Source: Symsagittifera roscoffensis
Taxonomy: Eukaryota; Xenacoelomorpha; Acoela; Convolutidae
Assembly (NCBI RefSeq): GCF_963678635.1
Contig: NC_087063.1
Span: forward strand, 34,196,540 to 34,260,539
Length of the DNA stretch: 64,000 nucleotides
Direction of reading: 5' to 3'
Shown: positions 1 through 11,353 of the stretch, piece by piece
How the letters are laid out: each line of letters begins with the position of its first letter
How positions within the stretch are numbered: the first letter of the stretch is position 1
Program-made: the position numbers and the translations under genes
Notes under the pieces: model-generated
Databases searched by the model: none
Seen by the model: the letters and a program-made list of their open reading frames with translations, nothing else
What the model was told of the DNA's origin: nothing

Positions 1-863
1 AAAATATCAAGGAGAAGAAAGAGCGACTCCAAAACGAACAAAGGGGAATTAATTCCCGATCAGATGACATTTCAGCGAAGATTGTGAACGTGATCTTGAA
101 ATAATCATTTTGTTCTTTTTTGTTGTAATTTAAACTATCATTCGAAATAAATTTTTTGTGGAATACTAGTTTTCGCTGCGTATTCAGGATAGTTGTCACA
201 TTTCAGAGTCTGTATTTTTTCACGCCCGAAGTGGTCACCCTGACTTTGGGTTGTCAGGTGTAGTCCAAGGACCAGTACCGTTTGTCATTCGATTCATTTA
301 TGTTGATATGATTTTTTCATCATTGCAAAGATCTAATCGGATGCAAGTTACTGTTAGCCGGACTTTTGACAACATAAAATCGTTTTCATAATATAAAATC
401 GTTCAATTTGATACTTCGCTCATTTTACTCACAATGTTTACTCATCAAACTCAAGTTAATATTTCTGCAACCTTTTAGCTCTAGAATTTCAATTTAGCAC
501 AAAAAACAACGTCAGAAAATTTTATTTGCAAATAACCGATAACAAACCAGGGCTGAAATGCTCGACTCAGAATTTAACCAAAACAGTTGAACAATTGTCA
601 GAGTTTCATCGCAAAGTAAGACGGTTCAAGCGAAGTCTATAGTCAAACAAAGGCAAATCATGATTGGAACAGGGTCGAATTATTTTGAAAGCCGGCTCGA
701 TTTTTCTAAGCATAGCACTTTTTCCGCACTCAAGGTCATTACCAATTGATTTAAGGCTTGCTAATTAAAATTAATAATTCCCTATATGAATCTACAAACT
801 AAAAATTGTGATTTTGGCTGCTTGTGAAAACAATTCTTTTCTTATTAAGTATACTTATTTTGT
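1..863. other. AT-rich stretch with no gene seen
   Basis: No convincing coding region, RNA gene or recognised transposon. The start of the window may lie within a larger repeat or gene whose other parts are outside. No splice-paired exon was found on either strand. Confidence 0.5.
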
Positions 864-1330
864 AGGCAAAATCTATTCGAATTTAGTGAAAAAAACAGTC
901 GAATTGTCGACAAAGAGCAGTTTATCCTGATGAAAGCGTGGCAATTTATCTTCGAAGATATCAAGATTCGACGCTTTCCAACAAAATCGATCATTTTGCC
1001 GAACAAAGTCAGGTATTTTGAACGAATTCGAACAAATTCGACTAATTTCCGTTAAAGTCGAACAAACTCGAACGAAGACTAACAATGCCCATTATATTTG
1101 AACAAACTTGAACAAAGTCGTTCATTGTGCGGTAAAGTCGAACCCATTCTTTCAAAGTCGAACAACGTCCGTTAAAGTTGAACAAAGTCGATCAAAGTCG
1201 AACATTGTCCGGTATAGTCGAGCAAATTCAAAAACGGCCATCGTTCGACTCAAAAAGTTGAAAACGGCCATCGTTTGAATCAAAAAGTTGAAAACGGACC
1301 TTGTTTGACCTTTTCAGTCGAATCATGAGT
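864..1330. repeat. Degenerate minisatellite built on GTCGAACAA-like units
   Basis: From about 1000 the sequence repeats short blocks such as AAAGTCGAACAA and GTCCGTTAAAGTCG with variable spacing. At 1231-1310 there are three consecutive diverged copies of a unit of about 30 bp containing AACGGCCATCG or AACGGACCTTG followed by CAAAAAGTTGA. A minus-strand open frame over this block (873-1085) is a by-product of the repeat and is not called as a gene. Confidence 0.7.
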
Positions 1331-1756
1331 CCAGCACTTCTTGAATTTTCGAAAATTGTGGACTTACGACAAAAATACGAAAGGCTTGTTGCGTTTGAAG
1401 CAACCACGTGAACCTTGTTCAGTGTAAGTTTGACCTCATGGAATTTATTTTGATGCTCACAGTAACTAAAATCAAAACTAAGTTTTCATTGCAGTTTTCC
1501 CTCCCGAATTGCACTTAATTTACCGCAATTTCTAAAAACACAGTTTGTTGCAATGCATAATGAAATGGTTCTTGATCTGCTTCTTTCAAAAACACGCTAG
1601 CTATTGTGCTTAATGCCCATAAGATTCCCTTGTTTGTTAAAATGCTTTCTACTTCGGTGCCCAAATTGGAATGCGTATTATTCAGATGACTTCGCAGATT
1701 TAATCGTGGGTGGTATTCTGACTTTATAGAAGAGAAACCGGACCGTATCCGCCAAC

Positions 1757-4700
1757 ATGCAGACAAAGTTTTTGGAAAAGATAAACTGGATCACTCGGAA
1801 GCTTACACCTGCTCGCATTTTTACGTTATGTGTGCTCATTGCATCAACAATTTGTCTATATATTTTCTTGGAAAGTGGTAGGTGAACATTTTATATAATT
1901 TCCAAAGATGGTAAGTTATACGAAAATAAATGAAATGGATTTGAAAGTTGCGCCAGTTGACTACGGCAGTAATATTACAATAATGAACAAAATTAAACGA
2001 AAATTCAGATATTTACTCTCAAAAATGCCCAACTTTGGGGAGCATTTTTGACAATATTTACTTGGAACTTACACAAATTTTTTCATATCGACAGACAGCA
2101 AATGACTTAAACTAACCTCTCTGAAAGCCTCAATTTTGAATTTGAAGCACTTGCTAGTTTTTTCCGGGTTATCACCAGTTTCATAAGATGAGACATTATA
2201 AGAAACAATAGAGTTGAGTAAAGTTGTCACGCTGAACAACGCAAGCTTCTCGGCTAAAAAGTATCACATAAGATGATCATATTTGTCTCTTCTTTTTGTT
2301 CGAAAAAAAATTCACTCCCATAGAAAAATTATTACCATTGGTGAAAACTGGCATTTTGAGACCCGGAAAAAACTAGTAAGTGCTTCAAATCAAAATTTGA
2401 GTCTTCCAGAGAGGGTACCTTAGATCATTTGCAATTGGTCGATGTAAAAAAATTGGTAAAATTCTTTGTAAAGGGTGTCCAAAATGGTCTTTAAAATTTA
2501 AAGCTTTAGAGAGAAAAAAACCTGAATTTGCGTTTAGCTTTGTCAACTAGTGTAGTGAGTGCTTCACATTAAATATTCAGACACATTCAAATTGAAAATT
2601 CTGAGAACATTTGCTGTCGGTTGATGTAAAAACTTTGTCAAAATTCTAAATAAAAAATGTCCAAAATGGTCATTAAACCTAAATTTGCTCTTAATTTTGT
2701 TCACAGTGTAATCAAAATTTTTCAAGCTTCAGTTTTTAATCCTTTGATCTGACAAAAAGTTTCAAGGTTTCAAGGAGCGAAATAGTCGTCGAAAAAAAAT
2801 TGACCGGAATAATCCATTTTTGAAGTTGATCAGTAGAATCACATCCAATCTAATTTTGCGGTTTCTTCAGAATATTTAGACTAAAACTAGCTAACTATAC
2901 CGAAGCTCAATGTCAGCTGTTGCTAAAAAAAGTAGAAAAAAATAGGAAAGTTCTTGTGCAAATTTGAGCAATGGACAATGTGATTACTGTGATCGGACAC
3001 TCTCTGCTGTGATCGGACATTCTTGTTCAATGTTGTACCTACATTTTAAGATCCATTTATATTTTAAGATTTATTTTGCTGAATGATACGAAAAAACTTT
3101 TTGGTGCTGTTTTTAAACACACAAAAACTTGCAGTGTATGGATTTCTCAAGATTTTTTGACCGTTACGCTGAGCAGTTTGCTGAAAAGTTTGCACGGTTG
3201 CCAAGTGCATGTCCTGAACAACTTTCTTTAATCCGATCAGATGACTGTTCAGAAAAATTAAAATTCTGCCCTATCCCATCAAAGTGTCTCTGGTAGTCAA
3301 AAGCGTCTTCAAAAAAACATGAAAGTCCGTGTCAGTTAAGCATCGGAATATCAAATTTTAGCTTTTTTGCATAAAATTGAATCTAAAATTGGATCTATTT
3401 TGACTTTTTTGCATAAAATTGAATCTAAGTGATTGTTTTCCAACAATAACAACAGAGCAATTTGCCGTTTCAGATGCACGTTTAGGCTCAACTCGCAGTT
3501 CCAACCTTGGAAGGTACCCCTCGCGGGTTTTCTGTGCTCTGATCACATACGAGAAGCGATTTAAAGAGCGAGCCGACGCTATTATGAGCACGTGGGGGAA
3601 ACGCTGTGACAAACTGGTTTTCTTTTGCGACACCGAAGTCAAGGGCAAAGATTGGTACTCGGTAATTGTCTGTGGTAGACCTGGTCGACGTGGATTATGG
3701 TCGAAAACAAGAGAGTCAATTTTGTACTTTAGAGAAAACTTTCTGGAGGATTTTGATTGGTTCATCAAAGTAGACGATGATTCTTACATTGTGATGGAGA
3801 ATCTCAAAGAATTCGTGTCTCAACATAACCCAGATGAGCCTTTTTATTTTGGGAAAAGGTTCCGAACTTTTCTTCCGGTAAACATTGAAGTATTGATTAT
3901 GATAAGAGTAAATTTTTGCATACTTTCAATTTTCTGGTACTTTTCGCCAATTAGCTTTTACACCAAGAGTCTCGTACACCAAGAGTCGGTAAGATGGATT
4001 AAAGAAAATATTTTAGTTCTGTCGTCCTGCTGGAATTAAGATTGCAGCTAGACAATTTTCAAAAAAATCAAATCCACATATCAGCAAATTAGATTTGGGT
4101 AGTATGTCCCTACTCTAATATGCATTAATTTTTCCAGGAAGGCTACAACAGCGGTGGTGCCACTTATGTTTTGAGCAGAAGGGCGGTGGAGAAAGTGTCA
4201 GTGCTGCTAAGAGGCAGCAAGAGCCAGACAGATCTGCTTACTAAAGACTGCATCGATAACAATTACTCCAATTCAGAGGACATCCAGATAGGTGCAATGC
4301 ACAGCGCATCTCATCTTACATTTTCTAGAACAAATATGACACCATTTTCAAGTTCAAATTTCTGTATTTTAACAAAAAAAACAGGGGGGATCGAAGAATT
4401 TGTCGAAGGGGAGTTTGTCGACCATGTTTTACCTCAAACAATTGTTCAAGACAATTTATCCACGAAGGGAAAAAACTAAAATACGAGCTGTTCAGGTCAT
4501 CACGAGTATCCGCTGTTGTGCTTTTGCTTAAAAATAATTTTTCAGCTCTCCTAAAACTCAAAACAGGTCTAACTTAAACATAAGGTATTTATACCTAAAA
4601 TGGCTCCCGCAAAATAATTCAAAATGAAGTGGTGAGTGCGCCTAAATCCTAGTGTGTGTGTGAGGCTTTTTTTGTATCCTTTACTGCCTTAAACTGGCAT

Positions 4701-7700
4701 CTCGATGAACTGGTAGTTTGTAAGCTATTTATCACACTAATTTAAAAAGATTCAAAATTTACGATCATTTCAAGTTTTATCGATTATTGTGTGTAAAGTT
4801 AGCCAGAGACTATGAACTTGTGGTCAACCAAAGGTGACAGACAACTCCGAAGGTTAAGTACCATTCGGCAAAAGAAATAGACAGATCGATTGATTGCATT
4901 GAGATGAGAACAAAAGTGCATTGAGATGAGAACAAAAGAACTGAAATAGACAGTGAACTAACTTAATCACTATTACCTTCCCCTTCTTGTGGAAATGATA
5001 AAAAAGGAAATTTAAAATACTCGATAAAATTTAGAGTTAACGACGAGAAAATTTAGCTAGAAAATGAGTTTTGATAATGATAAAGGTATGACCAAAATTT
5101 TGAGTTTTCGACCGCTCTATGGTCTGCCCTCTCCCTGTACTATTGCTTTTTTAAGTTTTTAACTGACGACACAATAAATGCACTTTTCGCCCCTTCTTGT
5201 TCTACTGCTTTCAGGTTTCTTCCTATCGAGATTTTTGAAAATAATCAGTCATGACGGCCCCCATTTTGTTTACCGCCGTGCGCTTCCTCACTCTTCGCTT
5301 TGATGCCGGTTTTGGTCCTGCGAATTTGCTAATTCCTGGCTCGAGTAAGACACCAATATCTGCTTTCTAACTCGCTTTTTCACTCCCGCCTTCGAAATTT
5401 CCGCTGCCTTCGATGCCATGAGCTCGCTTTTCCCAATTATCGCACGCTCCACTTCGTTTTTATTTTTTTCCTCCGTCTATCTTATTGTAATCGCAAGGCC
5501 GTAATTGCCTCGATGATTGTTCCCGCACCGATAGTTGCTGGCCACCCTCTTTGTTTATCAGGCCTGATCACTTGCGCCACCGGATGTGCGGTGGTTGCTT
5601 CCCTCTCCCCCTTTGAACTGATTTCCGGAGCCCTAGCTGCTCCTCGTGATGGCATTATTTTTCGCTGCTAGCGGTAAATTGTCCTTGTCGTCAGATTTGG
5701 ATCGGTCCCCGTGGTCGGCTCGTTGATTTTTTTGCGTTGGTGAAGTGCTGCTCGTGATTATTTTCCGGTTTTTCGAACTCGATTTTCCTTCGAATCGTTT
5801 TGCGCTGCATGTCCTGTGGCGTAGATGGGGCGCTAATGGTTCCGGGGGCTGTTTTTCTAGGGGTCGTGGTTTTTCCCAAGGCTACTCCCGATTTCCAGAG
5901 AACAGCACCGTTACTCAATTTAACTGTGTGCGCACTTTCCGACATATTGTTAGAATTGAGTAGTTTATACCTGTTGAGGTTTCTCTCTTCCGTTCTTTGC
6001 AGAACAACTTCCGGTGGTAATGTTGACGCCGATGATACCATTTTAGCCTGATCGCCGGCTCAACACCCTTGCTATTCATCTGGTCGTCCGCCAAACGAAT
6101 TGGGTGGCGCCTGTTCTTAAGGTTTAGACTCTTTCAGCCCTGACCTCCCAGATTCTATCGGCAGGGTGCGGCATATGTTGCGCTTCTGGTCTCTTTCATC
6201 TAAACAAGCATATTTCATACGTAATACTCTAGCCCAGTTGAGATTCTTTAGAGACTGCTTCCCTTGTTAAATTCATATGCGCCATATTTGCCTCCCGAAC
6301 GTGGCGGGCCTCAAATGGCATCAATTTCAGCGTGGCATTATTGGAGAGTTTTAGACATCCGAGAGCCCTTTTGAGCATTTTGACCAAGAATTCTAATTTG
6401 TCTTCTCGAACAAAAGTAAGTACTGAAATCTTCAGACTACCACCAGTTCGCTCTACGCAAATCGCTGTTCGGTGATTGATTGCTCACTGGTGATAAGATT
6501 ATCTTGATTCTTTCTTCATGACAAAAGCCTTAAACATCTTCGGACATGACGTTTGCCCATTGGTCGACAAGGCTTTGTCAAAGTACGCCGTGCGTGTTTA
6601 TATGGGTTTTTAGAAACTTCAGGATTTTATCGGATGTATTTGAACAACATACCATGGCCAATTGCCATCTTGGGAGTCGTTCTATCGCTACAAGGACATA
6701 CTTTTTAGATTCATTTAGGTAGTTGATCGCCCCCCACAGAATTCTAACTGTATTGATTCATTTGGTTTTTTTGGTTCGTTTATTTCCTCACGTCACCTTT
6801 TGGGCAAATGTGCCTTCTCGATAAATTTACGCTATCGATGCTACGGTGCAACTTTTACTGATATCCTTTATCCTTTGCCGCCTCGTAAATTTTGGACTTT
6901 CCATGATGATAATAGTGTAATCTGTTGTTCACCGCTGCGTTTAAGGAATTGAGAATCTTCAGCTTCTCGTCCATCCAGAGGCATCCATCTTTTATATGGA
7001 AATACAAAGGCATAGTATTAGCTCATAGCGTCAACTTTGCTTTGGATTTCTAGGTCTTTGCCTTTAACCATTTCTAAAAACGATTCTAAATAAAGATCTG
7101 CAGGGTAGTGGCAAGGTCATATAGCTCTAACATGGGACAGTTCTGGGAGGGCGCTTTGTTTATCTCCAGTTTTATAACTTCACGGAATTATAGACTTTAC
7201 ACAATTTTCAGGTTTAACCGGCGGATAAGTTTTGCGCGGAAAAGCCAAGGGAATTAAATTGATGGTATTACTCTTAGTGCTTTTGACGTCTATGGTATGT
7301 GCTTGCTGGTTTTGGTTCAGTTCTTCTTCTTTGTCACCGCTGCTGATGCTCGGATTTCTTTCGAGTAATTTTCTTAGCTTCCGCTTCACTTAAATTTTTA
7401 AAATTCATCACTTTTCCGATGAATCTCTAATCTTACTGAATTTAAGAGGAGTAGCTGCACTAACTAAATTTTCATATTTTTGATTTAATCTTCCGGATAG
7501 GCAAATTGCTGGGCTGTGATTGGTCCGTTTTCCGTCGCATGCATTTCCGCCCTCTAATGATCATCGTGTTTTAGAGATTTTGCAGACTCTTTTCTCACTG
7601 GCTTGTAGCGTTTCACTTTTGCATTTGGCGTTAATCAAACTTTTGAAACCGAGGGCGCCTCCAATTCAATTAACTTTTGCCACTGTGAACCTGATGTTCT

Positions 7701-9172
7701 ATGTGCTAACCGGTTTATCTTCAGAGCTCGGGTTTCTGGACAGGTAATCTGCGAGATGAACTTTCGCCCCAAGTTTGTGCTCTACTTGAAAATCAAAGGG
7801 GATAAGACGGTCTAACCATCTTATAAGTCGAATGAACATAGTTTTGGCCATAATTAACATAGTTTTGATCTTAGACTGAACATAGATGTAATCAGTGTCT
7901 GTGGAGTTCTTCCTGTCTTTAGTCCTTTGACATTCATCCTGTGGAATTCATCCTGTTCTAAGGTATAAGTTTGATATCAAGGACAGTTCCGCCTCCATGT
8001 TTTTCGCATCCTGTTTTTCGCATCTACGTCCGCTGGTAAGGCCGCAACTTGGGCTGTGGTTAGCGTACCGGAATAGTGGAAGGTTTTCGGGTTAATGCTC
8101 TGTTTGGCCACCATCCATCCTTGAAAAGGTGAAATCAAAACTCACATAGCATTGGCGGCTAACCAGTTTAGGAGGGCAGAACGACGTAATTCCGATGGGT
8201 TTTTCCCACCACTTTGGGATGTCAAGAAAGAGTTAATGATGGTGTAAATTTCAGATAGATATTTTGAGGCTGCACTGCAAAAAGTTAGTCGGATACATTG
8301 AACTAGAGTTCAACCAAATTTGACCAACAACTCCGAAAGTTAAAAACCAGTTAGCACCCGACAGATTGACTAATTGCATTGAAATGAGAAGAATAGAACT
8401 GAAATGGGTTGTGAACTAATTTAAAATTTAAAAAACTGGCAATTTTGAGAAAATGGACTTCTATTCATTTATGTTATGATATTTCAAATTGATTGTAATC
8501 GATTTAAATTTTTTAAAAAATTGATTATATTCGGTTGGGTGCTAGGGTAATTATAATCAAGTAATATGACAACATTTTGAGCATAAGCGAATATCGAATT
8601 TTGTCCACGGAAGTGTAGGTTACTATAATTCCCTCGTGTTTCATAAAACAGAATATGAACTGTATTGATCTCACTGTTGCAGCCAGATGTCTGGCAGGAG
8701 TGGGTGTCACACCTGGATACTCGCTGGACTCTGTGGGTAGGGAGCAGTTCCACTCCCTCAGTCCCAGGTCAGAGATGAGCAGCAAGCCTCCTGCGTGGCT
8801 CACCAAGTACTCATACCACAGATTACAAGAGGTAAGTTTATACTTACCCCTGATGAGGCCGGGGGAGGGGTTGCGTCTGTTTTTCAATATGCAAAACTTC
8901 ATCCTATTAAATTTTTTTTCTGTTTTGTCCTTCAAACGATTAAAAACGAGCCCAAAAATCCAAAAGAATGTTTTGGCCTCAAGCATCAAGCAATTGGAGG
9001 AAAAAACTTTGCGCCTCCTATTCACAAGAGCTAAAAATCTGATGAGTTTTAGGGATTGAACTGCTGTTCGGAGAACACTATCACTTTCCACTATATCGGC
9101 CCGAGTGAGATGAAGCTACTAGAAGTCGCACTTTACAGGATGAAAGTGGCGAAACCAATCGAGTCCCAGTAG
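1757..9172 (+). CDS. C1GALT1: Core-1 beta-1,3-galactosyltransferase (C1GALT1-like), five exons
   Basis: Family role: transfers galactose to O-linked GalNAc on glycoproteins in the Golgi. I assembled five exons with matching phases: 1757-1877, 3474-3877, 4138-4291, 8683-8831 and 9053-9172, which gives 948 nt and 315 residues, a little shorter than vertebrate C1GALT1 (about 360). Exon 1 encodes a short cytoplasmic tail and one signal-anchor membrane segment (residues about 21-38), as expected of a type II Golgi enzyme. Exon 2 carries TWGKRC and the metal-binding acidic triad in KVDDDSY (residues 141-143), then YFGKRF. Exon 3 carries GYNSGGATYVLS and an EDIQI motif. Exon 4 has CLAGVGV and VGREQFH. 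Exon 5 has CCSENTITFHYI, the family's C-terminal signature. A 3' splice site ends at 1729, 27 nt before the ATG. Introns are 1596, 260, 4391 and 221 bp; the third contains a minus-strand gypsy remnant. Enzyme family is well supported; exact paralogue is not. Confidence 0.88.
2035..2490. repeat. Fold-back (inverted) repeat in C1GALT1-like intron 1
   Basis: The left arm (about 2035-2185) and right arm (about 2330-2490) are diverged reverse complements. For example TTGAAGCACTTGCTAG on the left matches the complement of CTAGTAAGTGCTTCAA on the right, and both arms share CTAGTTTTTTCCGGG or its complement. The spacer is about 145 bp. A third, direct partial copy of the right arm lies at about 2565-2690. 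No open frame or target duplication was recognised, so this could be a MITE-like fold-back element or a rearranged repeat. Confidence 0.7.
4795..4965. repeat. Direct repeat flanking the gypsy remnant (left copy)
   Basis: It shares ordered blocks with 8280-8440, including AACTCCGAA(A/G)GTTAA, GATTGCATTGA(A/G)ATGAGAA and AGAACTGAAAT. The two copies flank the Ty3/gypsy remnant at 5690-8130, so they are candidate decayed LTRs or an interspersed repeat. This copy also holds an internal tandem duplication of GCATTGAGATGAGAACAAAA. Confidence 0.5.
4966..5689. other. Intron 3 DNA left of the gypsy coding remnant; no gene seen
   Basis: GC content rises to the right of about 5200, which suggests that the retroelement's 3' non-coding part begins here. 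No intact frame or terminal motif was found. Confidence 0.4.
5690..8130 (-). mobile_element. Degenerate Ty3/gypsy element (RNase H end, integrase, C-terminal tail), antisense in the C1GALT1-like intron
   Basis: Read on the minus strand from right to left. About 7830-7735 encodes the end of an RNase H/connection region with WLDRLIPFDFQVEHK and LADYL. About 7000-6850 has an LHYYHHGKSKIYEAAKD stretch like the integrase zinc-binding module. About 6740-6540 reads INYLNESKKYVLVAIERL and later FLKTHINTHG, an integrase core. About 6500-6410 reads NHRTAI and VERTGGSLK, around the third catalytic acidic residue. 6041-5691 is an open C-terminal tail of 116 residues. Frames are interrupted throughout and no reverse transcriptase core was recognised. 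It differs from the gypsy element at 11-26 kb. It is a fossil and is not expressed as an enzyme. Confidence 0.72.
8280..8440. repeat. Direct repeat flanking the gypsy remnant (right copy)
   Basis: Partner of 4795-4965 in the same orientation, with shared blocks CAACTCCGAAAGTTAA, TTGCATTGAAATGAGAA and TAGAACTGAAATG. Its position just outside the gypsy coding remnant fits a decayed LTR. Confidence 0.5.
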
Positions 9173-9290
9173 TAGATATCGAACACATTTTAACGTCTGT
9201 TGTCAAAGATGTTTGGCTCAACAAACTAAATAACCCTGAGACTGAACCGGGCTTAAGATATCGTGTGAATCAATTTTTGTGTCAGTTTGA

Positions 9291-9296
9291 AATAAA
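9291..9296 (+). promoter_or_regulatory. Polyadenylation signal of the C1GALT1-like gene
   Basis: AATAAA lies 119 nt after the C1GALT1-like stop codon (9170-9172), giving a short 3' UTR that ends near 9310. Confidence 0.65.
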
Positions 9297-9486
9297 AAAA
9301 ATGGCTTGTTACAAATTTGCTATTTCACTTTTGTCTTTTTTTCTGAACAGAATAAAGAGCAAAATGCAAGGAAACCAGAAAACAGTACAGCCAGATATCT
9401 AAGAAAAGCAAATAATCCGGCAGCGATCAAGTTTCACCAAAAAAGGCGGATCAACTACTTCAAATTCTTTTTGCAAGATGAATTGT

Positions 9487-10193
9487 TTGATTTTTGGGTT
9501 GTAGGAAATTTTTAGGGACAGTAGATTTTTTAAAGCTTTTTCGTTCGGAATCCCTCACTTGTTTCTCTTTAAAATACTATTTACCAAAGCGAATACAAGA
9601 AGCATGCATAAAAAAGTGAGCCTCTGGAAATAAATGTAGCCAAAGTTGAGGGGTTACACCTGCTCTCCACATGCTATTGCAATCCAAGTTTGACAAAAAA
9701 AAGTACTCGGTTCCAGGGGCAGATCTAAAATTTTCTTGAGGGGGCAGATATTTCTGCAACAATGTTTTTAGGAGACATTTACAAGTTTTTAACGAACAGT
9801 TTTATGGTAATTTTTTGCCATCGTTAAGATATTAATACCCGAAACTCAGAATTAGAAAGATAGTTTAGTTTCGATTGTTCACGTGAAGTTTCGATTGTTT
9901 TCAATTTTACCGTTTTGGTCAACTTAGGATAAATAAAATCAGCGCAGTGCTTCATATTTTTATAACACGTAGCGCAGGGTTTCTAAATTGCCTCTTCTCA
10001 CAGATCATCTCAAACTAAATTGAGGCTGGCTGGTTAATCCGAATAAGTAGGAGGAAAGAAAACTTCTTTATTTTTGCAAGTATCGACAAAATTTTAAGAG
10101 AAATGAAAGCAGTTTTAAGGTTGAAGTTGAAAATATTCAAGTTTCAAATATAAGTGCTTAGGTAATTTATGTGGCAGAGAAGTGCCTACCCCA
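9487..10193. repeat. Interspersed direct repeat, copy 1 of a pair
   Basis: Diverged direct partner of 10760-11353. Shared blocks in the same order include CGAATACAAGAAG, GCCAAAGTTGAGGGGT followed by ACACCTGCTCTCCACAT, AAGTTTTTAAC, GATAGTTTAGTTTC, GGTTGAAGTTGAAAAT and GTGGCAGAGAAGTG. A fragment like the hAT-type repeat end interrupts it at about 9712-9757. No coding capacity is recognised. Confidence 0.75.
9712..9757. repeat. Fragment of the hAT-like element end
   Basis: CAGGGGCAGATCT followed by TTTTCTTGAGGGGGCAGAT resembles the left end of the 38579-38921 element (CAGGGGCGGATCT, TTCTCGAGGGGGCGGAT). Only this end is present. Confidence 0.5.
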
Positions 10194-10759
10194 GTGATTT
10201 TGCCAGATAATCCGCATTTTTCTTGCTCAATTTTTGTAAAATTACAAGTACAGTTACTAATTTTGCAAGAGTTTTAGAAGATTTATGTTTTGTTGCTGGT
10301 AAGTTCAGTGCTTTTTCAACAGATACTTAATAAAAGCTAAAATTAGAGGTTGCTGATTTTTTGCCAAGACGAGGGATGCCTTTGAAAAAAGACTTTGTGC
10401 ATGAAAGGAACTTTCTAAAGGTACACGTCATTTTTGAAAACAGTTTAAGAACGTGTAAATTAGATCTAGAGCTTGAAAAAACTAATTGTGTAAGTAATCG
10501 GAAGATTTTTACCGCTCCATAAGTTTAGTTGAATATTTGGATATTTGCACAATATTCAATTTATATACATCAGTAGTTTAGTTTTGAGGAAACAATGAAG
10601 CACCGAGAGTCATTGAAACACACTAAAAGAGGTCCTTTAAATTTAATAATATTAATAAAAGTTCAATAATCATAATCTTATTTTCCAGCCAAAAAACTTA
10701 TAGGCATACATACATTCTATGAAATTGTACGTTTACAATTTAGTTACGGCTGGCTGAAT
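10194..10759. other. AT-rich spacer between the two direct repeats; no gene seen
   Basis: Low-complexity AT-rich DNA without a coding frame, splice-paired exon or recognised motif. Confidence 0.45.
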
Positions 10760-11353
10760 TCTGTCTGGTTTTTGGTTTGCAGGAAATTTTCAAGGACCGT
10801 TTTTTAGCTTCTTCGATATCCCTCTCCTGTTTCTCTTAAAGAATACTATTTGCCAAAACGAATACAAGAAGACGCTTGAATAAAAAAGAAGCCTTTTGGA
10901 AATAATTGAAGCCAAAGTTGAGGGGTGACACCTGCTCTCCACATTCCACTGCAAACCTTTTTTGACAAAAAAAGATCTCTCTTCGGTTCAATATAGAAGT
11001 TCATATAAGTCAACAATGTCGTATGTATATCAAGACGTGATAAACACTTAAAAGATATAAACCGTTAAAACTTTTAAAGTTTTCAAAATGTAGAATATTC
11101 TGACAGTTTTTATGCAGATATTAGCAAGTTTTTAACAAACAATTTTATGGAAAATTTTTTTACCATCTAGAAGAAATTAATACCCTAAATTGAGGAAGAA
11201 GATAGTTTAGTTTCAATTGTTTTCTTTTTGTTTTCAATTTTGATGGTTTTTGATTGTTTTCAAGCTTTCAAAAATGAAAGCAGTTTCACGGTTGAAGTTG
11301 AAAATTATTCATGTTTCAAATCCAAGTGCTTAGGCAAGTTATATGGCAGAGAA
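10760..11353. repeat. Interspersed direct repeat, copy 2; ends at the gypsy junction
   Basis: Partner of 9487-10193. Homology ends at ATGGCAGAGAAGTG, about 11353, immediately where the minus-strand integrase coding sequence begins. In copy 1 the same block is followed by unrelated sequence. This junction is the truncation point of the neighbouring gypsy element. Confidence 0.75.

Noticed and set aside
1515-1766. Minus-strand 83-residue frame overlapping exon 1 of the C1GALT1-like gene
   Set aside because: It is partly antisense to the exon; no start context, splice support or family resemblance was seen.
4292-4479. C1GALT1-like protein ending at 4479 by reading through exon 3
   Set aside because: The read-through tail has no family similarity, while exons at 8683 and 9053 continue the conserved sequence in the correct phase.
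5691-6051. + strand frames at 5745-6051 as a gene
   Set aside because: Antisense to the C-terminal tail of the gypsy integrase remnant.
8525-9091. Minus-strand 188-residue frame over 8525-9091
   Set aside because: It covers C1GALT1-like exon 4 and the following intron on the opposite strand and has no recognisable domain.
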